Origin: CAMLOF01 sp041913045
GTDB lineage: Bacteria; Pseudomonadota; Gammaproteobacteria; Burkholderiales; Burkholderiaceae_C
Assembly (NCBI GenBank): GCA_041913045.1
Contig: JAYSGB010000038.1
Span: 1-39,936, forward strand
Direction: 5' to 3'
Length of the DNA stretch: 39,936 nucleotides
Shown here: positions 24,445 to 31,782 of the stretch, piece by piece
Layout: every line of letters begins with the position of its first letter
How positions within the stretch are numbered: position 1 is the first letter of the stretch
Translations under genes and position numbers: made by a program
The notes under the pieces: model-generated
Told to the model about the DNA's origin: nothing
The model's database searches: none
What the model saw: the letters and a program-made list of their open reading frames with translations, nothing else

Positions 24445-25179
24445 TCAGTCTTGTTTTCTGGCGGTGCCGAGGTAGGTCTCGATCACGCGTGGGTCGTTGG
24501 CCAGTTCGTTGGCCGGGCCCTGTGCGCCGAGTTCGCCCATTTCCAGGACGTAGCCGTGGTCGGCCACCTGCAGCGCCGCACGGGCGTTCTGCTCCACCAG
24601 CACAATGGTCACGCCGGTCTGGCGCAGTGTGTGGATGATGGAGAAGATTTCCTTGACGATCAGCGGGGCCAGGCCCAGGCTGGGTTCGTCGAGCATGAGG
24701 AGGTCGGGGCGAGCCATGAGCGCGCGGCCCACGGCCAGCATCTGCCGTTCACCGCCTGACAGGGTGCCCGCCAGTTGAACGCGGCGCTCCTTCAGGCGCG
24801 GGAAGAGGCTGTACACGTCGTCCAGCCGGGCGCGCCACTGGGCGTTGCCCATGCGCATCTGCCGGAAGCCGCCTAGCAGCAGGTTGTCTTCCACCGGCAT
24901 GGTGCCGAAGAGTTCGCGCTTTTCGGGCACCAAGGCAATGCCCGCCATCACGCGCTCTTCCAGCGTGAGCGTGCCAATGTCCTGACCGCCGAATTCGATG
25001 GTGCCCTTGCCGGGCAGGATGCCCATGAGCGTGTTGAGCAGGGTGGATTTGCCTGCGCCGTTGGGGCCGATCACGGTGATGACGCTGCCTTTGGCGGCGC
25101 TCAGGTCGATGCCGTGCAGCACCTCGGCCTTGCCGTAACCGGCACGCAGGTTGCGGACCTGGAGCAGGGGAGTGGTCAT
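24445..25179 (-). CDS. livF: Branched-chain/aromatic acid ABC transporter ATPase (LivF type)
   Basis: This 244-aa ATP-binding subunit has an intact nucleotide site: Walker A GPNGAGKSTLLNT, signature LSGGERQMLAVGRAL, Walker B LLMLDEPSLGLAPL and switch His after LVEQN. It ends YLGTARKQD, typical of LivF. It would pair with the LivG half of the fused protein encoded just upstream to drive import. Here the importer is embedded among aromatic-CoA genes, so its cargo may be an aromatic acid rather than leucine. It is spaced 13 nt from livMG and 12 nt from the acyl-CoA dehydrogenase gene. Confidence 0.92.
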   Translation of the reverse strand: MTTPLLQVRNLRAGYGKAEVLHGIDLSAAKGSVITVIGPNGAGKSTLLNTLMGILPGKGTIEFGGQDIGTLTLEERVMAGIALVPEKRELFGTMPVEDNLLLGGFRQMRMGNAQWRARLDDVYSLFPRLKERRVQLAGTLSGGERQMLAVGRALMARPDLLMLDEPSLGLAPLIVKEIFSIIHTLRQTGVTIVLVEQNARAALQVADHGYVLEMGELGAQGPANELANDPRVIETYLGTARKQD

Positions 25180-25192
25180 GTCTTTAGCCTTG

Positions 25193-26965
25193 TCAATGTT
25201 CGGTGCCCAGGTAGGCGGCGCGCACTTTCGGGTCTTGCTGAACGTGTTCGGGGGTGCCCTGTGTGAGCAGGGTGCCGAACTCCATCACCACCAGGTGGTC
25301 GCAGATCTGCATGACGAGGTCCATGTCGTGTTCCACGAGCAGGATGCTCATGCCTTCGCCCTTGAGCTGGCGCAGCACGTCGGCCAGGGCCTGCTTTTCT
25401 TTGTGGCGCAGGCCGGCGGCGGGTTCGTCCAGCAGCAGCAGGGCCGGGTCGGCGCACAGTGCACGGGCAATTTCCATCAGACGTTGCGGGCCCATGGCCA
25501 GGTTGCCTGCCTGCTCGTGCAGGTAGTCGCCCATGCCAATGCGCTCCAGCTGGCGTTGCGCTTCCTTGAACAGGCGGCGTTCTTCTTCGCTGTTGGTGCG
25601 CAGCATGGCAGACGCCACGCCTTTGCTGCCACGGGTGTGGGCACCCAGGGCCACGTTTTCCAGCACGGTCATGTCGGGGATCATCTTGACGTGCTGGAAC
25701 GTGCGCGCCATGCCCTTGCGGGAAATTTCGCGCGAGGCCAGGCCGCTGATGCGTTCGCCCCGGTAGGTCACCTCGCCACTGGTGAGCGGCAGCACGCCGG
25801 TGACCAGGTTGAAGGTGGTGGACTTGCCCGCACCGTTGGGGCCGATCAGGCCGACGATCTGCCCGGCGTGGATCTGGAAGCTGATGTCGTTGACGGCGAC
25901 CAGACCACCGAACTGTTTGCGGATCTTGTTCACGTCGAGCACCAGTTCGCCGTGCGCGGGCTTGCTGCGCTCAGGCAGGGCGGCGGCGTTGGCCCAGTCC
26001 ACGGTGCGGGGGCGGCGCGGCAGTTTCTTTTCAACCATGGACCACAGGCCGTCGGGCAGGTACTTGAGCACAAGCACCAGCATCACGCCGAAGACGATGA
26101 CCTCGTAGCTGCCGCTGGTGCCGATGAGCTTGGGCAGCAGCACCTGCAGCTGGTCGTCCATGAGCTTGATGAGGCCCGCGCCCATGAAGGCGCCCCACAC
26201 GTGGCCCACGCCGCCCACCACGGCCATGAAGAGGTATTCGATGCCCATCTTCAGGCCGAAGGCCGAGGGGTTAACCGTGCGCTGGAAGTGCGCCAGCAAC
26301 CAGCCCGCCACCGAAGCAAACAGCGCCGCCAGCACGAAGATGGTGACCTTGTAGCGGAAGGTGCTGATGCCCATGGCCTCGGCCATCTGCGAGCCGCCCT
26401 TGAGCGAGCGGATGGCACGGCCAGAACGGGAGTCGAGCAGGTGCAGCAGGGCCGCCGCAAAGGCGATCAGCAATGCCCAGGTGAGCACGAAGAAGGCGCG
26501 GCCCTGGCCGATGTCGAAGCCGCCGATGCTCAGGCTCTGGATGCCCAGCAGGCCGTCGTACTTGCCCAGAGCGTCGAGGTTGCCCATGAGGTAGTACAGC
26601 GACAGGCCCCAGGCGATGGTGGCCAGCGGCAGGTAGTGGCCCGACATGCGCAGCGTGATGAAGCCCACGACCAGCGCACTGAGCGCCGTGAAGCCCAGGC
26701 CGATGAACAGCGTTACCCAGGGTGAGAGGCCGAGGTTGAGCGTCATCCAGGCGGAGGTGTAGGCGCCAATGCCGACGAAGGCAGCTTGCCCGAAGGAGGT
26801 GAGCCCGCCCACGCCGGTGAGCAGCACCAGACCCAGCGCCGTCATGGCGTACATGCCGATGTAGTTGAGCTGGGTGATCCAGAAGTCGGGCAGGGGCAGC
26901 ACTGCGATGAGCGGTACCGCGGCAGCCAGGGCCAACAGGCCCATGTTTTTGGGGCTGAGTTGCAT
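25193..26965 (-). CDS. Fused LivM permease / LivG ATPase
   Basis: This 590-aa protein joins two subunits that are usually separate. Residues about 1-320 are a LivM permease with multiple spans and the family loop GGLTSFGQAAFVGIGAY and FMAVVGGVGHVWGAFMGA. Residues about 345-590 are a LivG ATPase with Walker A GPNGAGKSTTFN, Walker B LLLLDEPAAGL and LLVEHDMDLVM. The ABC signature is unusual, LAMGPQRLMEIARAL, without the LSGG core. The ORF is continuous through the joint (PRTVDWANAAALPERSK linker), so it is a true fusion. The ATG is one base after the livH stop (TGACATG), indicating translational coupling. Confidence 0.92.
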   Translation of the reverse strand: MQLSPKNMGLLALAAAVPLIAVLPLPDFWITQLNYIGMYAMTALGLVLLTGVGGLTSFGQAAFVGIGAYTSAWMTLNLGLSPWVTLFIGLGFTALSALVVGFITLRMSGHYLPLATIAWGLSLYYLMGNLDALGKYDGLLGIQSLSIGGFDIGQGRAFFVLTWALLIAFAAALLHLLDSRSGRAIRSLKGGSQMAEAMGISTFRYKVTIFVLAALFASVAGWLLAHFQRTVNPSAFGLKMGIEYLFMAVVGGVGHVWGAFMGAGLIKLMDDQLQVLLPKLIGTSGSYEVIVFGVMLVLVLKYLPDGLWSMVEKKLPRRPRTVDWANAAALPERSKPAHGELVLDVNKIRKQFGGLVAVNDISFQIHAGQIVGLIGPNGAGKSTTFNLVTGVLPLTSGEVTYRGERISGLASREISRKGMARTFQHVKMIPDMTVLENVALGAHTRGSKGVASAMLRTNSEEERRLFKEAQRQLERIGMGDYLHEQAGNLAMGPQRLMEIARALCADPALLLLDEPAAGLRHKEKQALADVLRQLKGEGMSILLVEHDMDLVMQICDHLVVMEFGTLLTQGTPEHVQQDPKVRAAYLGTEH

Positions 26966-26966
26966 G

Positions 26967-28007
26967 TCAGTGTTCCTCGTCGGAGTGGCCGCTTCTCAGC
27001 GAGCGCACCAGCAGCACGGGCAGAATCAGGGTGAACACGATCACTTCCTTGAAGGCACTGGCCCAGAAGGAGCCGAAGGATTCGATCGCGCCGACGAACA
27101 GGGCCGCCACCAGGGCGCCGGGGTAGCTGGACAGGCCTGCAGCCACAGCAGCCACGAAGCCCTTGAGGCCGATGAGGAAGCCCGAGTCGTAGAACACGGT
27201 GGTGGTGGGGCCGATGAGCAAGCCCGACAGCGCGCCGATGAAGGCCGCCATGGTGAAGGTGAGCTGCCCCGAGGCGTGGGTGGAGATGCCCATGAGCCGT
27301 GCGCCGGTGCGGTTGACGGCGGTGGCGCGCAAGGCCTTGCCACGCAGAGACTTTTCAAAGTACAGCCACAACAGCACGATCAGCGCCACGGTGGCCAAGC
27401 CGATGATGATGGTCTGCCCAGACAACATGACGGGCCCGACGTTGAGGCGCAAATCCCAGAAGGCAGGGTTGCGGAAGCCTTCTGCGCCGAAGAAGAGCAG
27501 GCCCAGGCCGGTCATGGCGAAGTGCACGCCCACGGACACGATGAGCAGCACCAGCGGCGTGGCGCTTTCCAGCGACTGGTAGGCCACGCGGTACACCAGC
27601 GGGCCGTAGACGGTGACGATGACGACGCTGAGCGCCGCCTGCACCAGCAGCGGGAACTGCTGCGGTGCGGCCCAGATGGCCAGCATGCTGACCGCAACCG
27701 GCATGGCCAGCGTCTTGAGCGCTGCCTTGACGGCGATGGTGGCGCTGCGGTGGTGCTGCCAGCGCGTGGTCAGCTCCATGAGGGCGGCCACGCTGGCCAG
27801 CAGGAGCAGCAGCCACACGGTGCCTGGCACCTTGCCAGCCTGGAACAGGGCAAGTGTGAGCGCGCCATAGGCAACGAACTCACCTTGCGGAATGAAGATG
27901 ATGCGCGTGACGGTGAAGACAAGCACCGTCGCGAGGCCCAGCAGGGCGTACACGGCACCGTTGGTCAGGCCGTCCAGCAAGAGGATGCTGGCGATCGTGG
28001 AGTCCAT
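26967..28007 (-). CDS. livH: Branched-chain/aromatic acid ABC transporter permease (LivH type)
   Basis: This 346-aa inner-membrane permease has a typical LivH start (LDGLTNGAVYALLGLATVLVF) and then IIFIPQGEFVAYGALTLALF. The late motif GFVAAVAAGLSSYPGALVAALFVG is the conserved loop that contacts the ATPase. It is longer than the usual 290-310 aa because of an extra hydrophilic and membrane stretch in the middle. It forms the channel with the LivM half of the fused protein. It lies between livK (upstream, separated by a structured 103-nt gap) and livMG. The ribosome site GAGG precedes the ATG. Confidence 0.9.
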   Translation of the reverse strand: MDSTIASILLLDGLTNGAVYALLGLATVLVFTVTRIIFIPQGEFVAYGALTLALFQAGKVPGTVWLLLLLASVAALMELTTRWQHHRSATIAVKAALKTLAMPVAVSMLAIWAAPQQFPLLVQAALSVVIVTVYGPLVYRVAYQSLESATPLVLLIVSVGVHFAMTGLGLLFFGAEGFRNPAFWDLRLNVGPVMLSGQTIIIGLATVALIVLLWLYFEKSLRGKALRATAVNRTGARLMGISTHASGQLTFTMAAFIGALSGLLIGPTTTVFYDSGFLIGLKGFVAAVAAGLSSYPGALVAALFVGAIESFGSFWASAFKEVIVFTLILPVLLVRSLRSGHSDEEH

Positions 28008-28033
28008 GGGGTGGCCTCGGGTCTATACAGGAC

Positions 28034-28099
28034 AAAAAGGAAGCCGCGCCGTTCACACCTGCCCACCGGGGCACAGGTGAGCCCGGCGCGGCCGGGCTC
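28034..28099 (-). terminator. Structured livK-livH gap, possible attenuator
   Basis: On the minus strand a perfect 9-bp hairpin (GAGCCCGGC, loop CGC, GCCGGGCTC; 28079-28099) comes first. A second arrangement pairs GCCGCGCCG (28084-28092) with CGGCGCGGC (28043-28051) around a CACCTG/CAGGTG hairpin and is followed by TTCCTTTTT. The two folds share bases and exclude each other. Partial termination after the binding-protein gene is likely. Confidence 0.55.
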
Positions 28100-28110
28100 G
28101 ATGCGGAGAG

Positions 28111-29247
28111 TTACTGCTCGACCTTGAACTTGCCGTCCACGACCTTGAGCATCACACCCGTTTCCATGGTGTAGCCCCAGTGGTCGGTGGGCTTCCAGTT
28201 CATCACGCCGTGCGAGAACACGGTGCGGCCCATGGTCTCCATGCTGTCGCGCAGCGCAGCGCGGAACTCGGGCGTGCCGGGCTTGGCCTTCTTCAGTGCC
28301 ATGGGGACCACTTTTTCCAGCACCACTTGCGCGTCGTAGGCGTGGCCCGCGAACTGGTTGCGCGAGTTCGGGCCGTAGGCCTTTTCGTACTTCTGAACGA
28401 AGTCCACTGCCACCGGCTTGGAGGGGTGCTTGTCGGGCAACTGCTCGGCGATCACGGCCGGGCCGGACACCACGAAGGCGCCTTCCACGGCCTTGCCGCC
28501 CACGCGCATCAGGTCCTGGGTGGCAGCGGCGTGCGTCTGGTAGATCTTGCCCTTGTAGCCACGGTCCACCATGGCCATGTGCGGCATGGCTGCGCCGCTG
28601 CCCGATGCAACGATCAGCACAGCATCAGGGTTGGCCGAGCTGAGCTTGAGGGCCTGCGGGGTGACGCTGGTGTCGGTGCGGGCAAAGCGCTCGGTGGCCA
28701 CCAGCTTGATGCCAGCGTTGTCCAGCAGGGGCTGGATTTCCTTGAGCCACTGTTCGCCGTAGGCGTCGGTGTAGCCCAGGAAACCCAGCGTCTTCACGCC
28801 TTGCTTGACCATGTGTTCCACGGCGGCAAAGCCCATCACGGTGTTGGACTGGGGCAGGCGGAAGAGCCACTTGTCCTTGCCCGGGGGCACGCCAACGGGG
28901 GAGCCAGCCAGCTGCACGGTGCCAGCCTCGGAGGCGATGTCCGTCATGGCGGCGGCCACGGCGGTGATGCAGGAGCCGATGATCAGGTCCACCTTGTCTT
29001 CAGTGACGAAGCGGCGCGCGTTGGCGGCACCCTTGCCGGGGTCGGTGGCGTCGTCAAGGATGATGAGCTGGACCTTTTCGCCGCCGATGGTCTGCGGGAA
29101 CAGCTTGAGCTGGTTCTGCATGGGAATGCCCAGGCCGGAGCCGGGGCCGGTGAGCGCCAGGCTCACGCCGATCTTGATGTCGGCTTGTGCCGCCGTGGCG
29201 GCCAGTGCCGTGACGGCCACGGCGATCAGGGTTTTCATGGTTTTCAT
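28111..29247 (-). CDS. livK: Periplasmic ABC substrate-binding protein (LivK type)
   Basis: This 378-aa binding protein has a clear signal peptide (MKTMKTLIAVAVTALAA, cleavage after AQA, mature DIKIGVSLALTGPGSGLG). The type I periplasmic fold of the Leu/Ile/Val-binding family is seen in VQLIILDDATDPGKGAANARR, DLIIGSCITAVAAAMTDIA and LAGSPVGVPPGKDKWLFRLPQ. The start at ATG 29247 has a strong ribosome site (AGGAGA); the frame upstream is not coding. Relatives such as CouP in Rhodopseudomonas bind aromatic acids, and the neighbours here make that plausible. It is the first transporter gene after the thioesterase gene. Confidence 0.92.
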   Translation of the reverse strand: MKTMKTLIAVAVTALAATAAQADIKIGVSLALTGPGSGLGIPMQNQLKLFPQTIGGEKVQLIILDDATDPGKGAANARRFVTEDKVDLIIGSCITAVAAAMTDIASEAGTVQLAGSPVGVPPGKDKWLFRLPQSNTVMGFAAVEHMVKQGVKTLGFLGYTDAYGEQWLKEIQPLLDNAGIKLVATERFARTDTSVTPQALKLSSANPDAVLIVASGSGAAMPHMAMVDRGYKGKIYQTHAAATQDLMRVGGKAVEGAFVVSGPAVIAEQLPDKHPSKPVAVDFVQKYEKAYGPNSRNQFAGHAYDAQVVLEKVVPMALKKAKPGTPEFRAALRDSMETMGRTVFSHGVMNWKPTDHWGYTMETGVMLKVVDGKFKVEQ

Positions 29248-29290
29248 CGCTTTGTCTCCTGGGGGTGGTTGAGGAACGGGGGAAAAACGG

Positions 29291-29713
29291 TCAGCCGCCG
29301 CAAAGTGCCTTGATGTCCTCGGGCACGGGGATGGCCTTGATGCGGTCGGGGTTCTCGGGCGGATGCACGACGAATGCGCGCGTCTCGGTGCCTTCGCACA
29401 GCACCTCGTCACCACGCTTGACGACGTGTTTGTGGATGAACACCTTGTCGCGCCATTCAATGACGCTGGTGTGCACCTGCAGCCGTTCGCCGTAGGTGGC
29501 GGGGCGCATGAACTTGGTGTTGATTTCCAGCAGGGGCGTGCCGACGATGCCGCGTGTCTTGACCAGCTCGCGCCAGGGCGGCACGCCGCACTTGACGAAG
29601 AAGTTCAGCGACGAGGCGTCCATCCACTTCGAGAAATTGGGGAAGAAGACGATGCCGGCGGGGTCGCAGTCGCCAAACATCACTTCCACTTCGTACACAA
29701 CGGTCTTGCTCAT
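29291..29713 (-). CDS. 4-hydroxybenzoyl-CoA thioesterase-type hotdog protein
   Basis: This 140-aa hotdog-fold thioesterase strongly resembles the 4-hydroxybenzoyl-CoA thioesterase of Pseudomonas CBS-3. Shared features are FGDCDPAGIVFFPNFSKWMD with catalytic Asp17, KCGVPPW, TRGIVGTPL and EWRDKVFIHKHVV. It would split an aroyl-CoA into the free benzoate and CoA, closing the side-chain shortening route encoded by the neighbours. It follows the SDR gene by 12 nt and precedes livK. Similarity is judged by eye from memory of the family; the true substrate could be vanilloyl-CoA, 4-hydroxybenzoyl-CoA or benzoyl-CoA. Confidence 0.85.
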   Translation of the reverse strand: MSKTVVYEVEVMFGDCDPAGIVFFPNFSKWMDASSLNFFVKCGVPPWRELVKTRGIVGTPLLEINTKFMRPATYGERLQVHTSVIEWRDKVFIHKHVVKRGDEVLCEGTETRAFVVHPPENPDRIKAIPVPEDIKALCGG

Positions 29714-29725
29714 GTGCTCGTTCTT

Positions 29726-30511
29726 TCAGCGGGGGGCCATGCGCAATGCGCCGTCCAGGCGAATGACTTCGCCGTTGAGGTGGCCGTTGCTGACGATATG
29801 GCAAGCCAGCTCGGCAAACTCTTCGGGTTTACCCAGGCGCTTGGGGAAGGGGATGCTGGCCGCCAGCGATTCCTGCACCGCCTCGGGCAGTTCCTTCATC
29901 AACGGAGTGGCAAACAGGCCCGGCGCCACCGTGCACACGCGGATTCCGTGCTGCGCCAGATCGCGCGCCATGGGCAGGGTCATGCCCACCACGCCGCCCT
30001 TGGACGCGCTGTAGGCCTGCTGGCCCACCTGGCCGTCGAATGCCGCCACCGATGCGGTGAAGACCATGGCGCCGCGTTCGCCGTCTGCCAGGGGCTCGGC
30101 CTTGGCGCAGGCCGCCGCAAACAGGCGTGCCACGTTGTAGGTGCCGATGAGGTTGACGTTGACCACGCGCACAAAGTCTTCCAGCGGGGCGGGGCTGCCG
30201 TCCTTGCCGATGACGCGCTTGGCGCTGCCGATGCCCGCGATCTGCATGAGGATGCGCGCCGTGCCATGTGCGGCAGCGGCGGTGTTGATGGCAGCCTGCA
30301 CGCTGTCGCCGTTGGTCACGTCGCATTGCAGGGCGATGGCCGTGCCCGCGCCGTGGGCGGTATTGATGTCGCCAGCCACGCGTTCGGCGTTGGCCAGGTT
30401 GATGTCGAGCACGGCGACCTTGGCGCCCTGGCGGGCCAGTTCACGTGCCGTGGCTTCGCCCAGGCCGGAGCCGCCGCCGGTGACCAGTGCTGCCTGTCCT
30501 TGGATGTTCAT
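29726..30511 (-). CDS. Short-chain dehydrogenase, type II 3-hydroxyacyl-CoA dehydrogenase-like
   Basis: This 261-aa NAD(H)-dependent SDR has the cofactor motif TGGGSGLG (11-18) and acidic LDIN after beta-2, which favours NAD. Active-site residues are Ser in TASVAAFDG and the YSASKGG motif. The usual NNAG motif is replaced by MQIAG. Overall it resembles the HSD17B10-like 3-hydroxyacyl-CoA dehydrogenases (insert SAKRVIGKDGSPAPLEDF). In this cluster it would oxidise the 3-hydroxy-3-arylpropanoyl-CoA made by the hydratase to the 3-keto thioester for the thiolase. It is spaced 12 nt after the thiolase stop. Confidence 0.88.
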   Translation of the reverse strand: MNIQGQAALVTGGGSGLGEATARELARQGAKVAVLDINLANAERVAGDINTAHGAGTAIALQCDVTNGDSVQAAINTAAAAHGTARILMQIAGIGSAKRVIGKDGSPAPLEDFVRVVNVNLIGTYNVARLFAAACAKAEPLADGERGAMVFTASVAAFDGQVGQQAYSASKGGVVGMTLPMARDLAQHGIRVCTVAPGLFATPLMKELPEAVQESLAASIPFPKRLGKPEEFAELACHIVSNGHLNGEVIRLDGALRMAPR

Positions 30512-30523
30512 GGTGTTCTGTGT

Positions 30524-31768
30524 TTAAAGGGGGTTCTCGATCAGCAGCGCAATGCCTTGGCCGCCGCCCACGCACGCGCTGGAAATGCCCCAGCGTTGCT
30601 GGCTGCGGCGCAGTTCGCGCGCCAGGGTGATGGTCAGGCGCACGCCGGTGCAGGCCAGCGGGTGGCCCAGGGCAATGGCGCCGCCGTTGACGTTCAGGCG
30701 CGCCAGGTCCATGCCCAACTCCCGCGCCACGGCCAGGGTCTGTGCGCCTTGGGCCTCGTTCACCTCGAAGCGGGCAATGTCGTCCAGCTTCAGGCCGGTG
30801 CGTTCCAGCAACAGGCGGATGGCCGGTGCCGGGCCGATGCCCATGATCTCGGGCGGCACGCCCACGGCAGCGGCAGCCACCACGCGGCCCAGAGGCTTCT
30901 TGCCGTGCGACTTGGCATAGGCGCCAGAGGTCACCACGGCTGCCGCTGCGGCATCCACCAGCGCGGAACTGTTGCCGCCGGTCTGCACACCGCCTTCATA
31001 CACAGGTTTGAGCTTGGCCAGCACCTCCACTGGCGACAGGCGCGGGTGCGTGTCGGTGCTCACCTCGGTCACCTTGCCTTGCAGCTTGATGCCGCGCGGC
31101 TTGTAGCCTTCCAGTTCGAACTTCTCGCTCACCACGGGCACGATCTCGCCGGCCAGAAAGCCGCTTTCCTGCGCGGCCACGGCCTTGGCAAAGGACGCGC
31201 TTGCGAACTCGTCCACCGCCTCGCGGGTGATGCCGTATTTCTTCGCCAGGTTCTCGGCCGTCTGGATCATGTTGATGCCAGCGGCAGGGTCCTTCAGGGC
31301 TTCCCACATGTAGTCCTTGAAGCCCACGGGCGCACCCAGCTTGAAGCCGGTGCGGTGGTCGAAGGCGGCGATCGGGTTGCGCGTCATGCTTTCGGTACCC
31401 ACCACCAGCGCGGCGTCGCAGGCGCCGCCCTGGATGTGCTCACCCGCCTGCCGGAACAGCTCGAAGCCCGTGCCGCAGATGCGCTGCGCCATGATGGCGG
31501 GTACTTCCAACGGCACCCCGGCGTACAGGCCGATGTGGCGTGGAAGGAAGAACTGATCGAAGTCGCCAGGGGCCATGTTGCCCGTGACCACCGAACCAAT
31601 GTGCTCGCCGGGCACACCCGCGCGTTCCAGCACGGCGCGTGCAGCCTTGATGCCCAGGTCAGTGGGGGAGATGTGACCGAGCGCGCCGCAGTAGTCCACC
31701 ATCGGCGTGCGCACGCCATCAAGCATCCACACATCGTCGAACGCGCTGAAGAAACCCTTGTTGGCCAT
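30524..31768 (-). CDS. Thiolase (acetyl-CoA acyltransferase)
   Basis: This 414-aa thiolase has the full catalytic set: Cys98 in AQRICGTGFELF, His369 in NGGAIALGHPLACTG and Cys399 in SSACVGGGQG. The nucleophile loop RICGTGF differs from the common NRVCGSG, hinting at a dedicated aromatic substrate. It would cleave 3-keto-3-arylpropanoyl-CoA with CoA to acetyl-CoA and an aroyl-CoA. It lies between the ligase and the SDR genes, 14 nt after the ligase stop. The ribosome site GGAG is good. An acetoacetyl-CoA or fatty 3-ketoacyl-CoA role is possible but fits the context less well. Confidence 0.9.
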   Translation of the reverse strand: MANKGFFSAFDDVWMLDGVRTPMVDYCGALGHISPTDLGIKAARAVLERAGVPGEHIGSVVTGNMAPGDFDQFFLPRHIGLYAGVPLEVPAIMAQRICGTGFELFRQAGEHIQGGACDAALVVGTESMTRNPIAAFDHRTGFKLGAPVGFKDYMWEALKDPAAGINMIQTAENLAKKYGITREAVDEFASASFAKAVAAQESGFLAGEIVPVVSEKFELEGYKPRGIKLQGKVTEVSTDTHPRLSPVEVLAKLKPVYEGGVQTGGNSSALVDAAAAAVVTSGAYAKSHGKKPLGRVVAAAAVGVPPEIMGIGPAPAIRLLLERTGLKLDDIARFEVNEAQGAQTLAVARELGMDLARLNVNGGAIALGHPLACTGVRLTITLARELRRSQQRWGISSACVGGGQGIALLIENPL

Positions 31769-31782
31769 GTTTTGCTCCGCTT

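Noticed and set aside
25151..28127. Long plus-strand open frames opposite the liv genes
   Set aside because: No motif, and biased shadow composition; the minus-strand transporter genes are certain.
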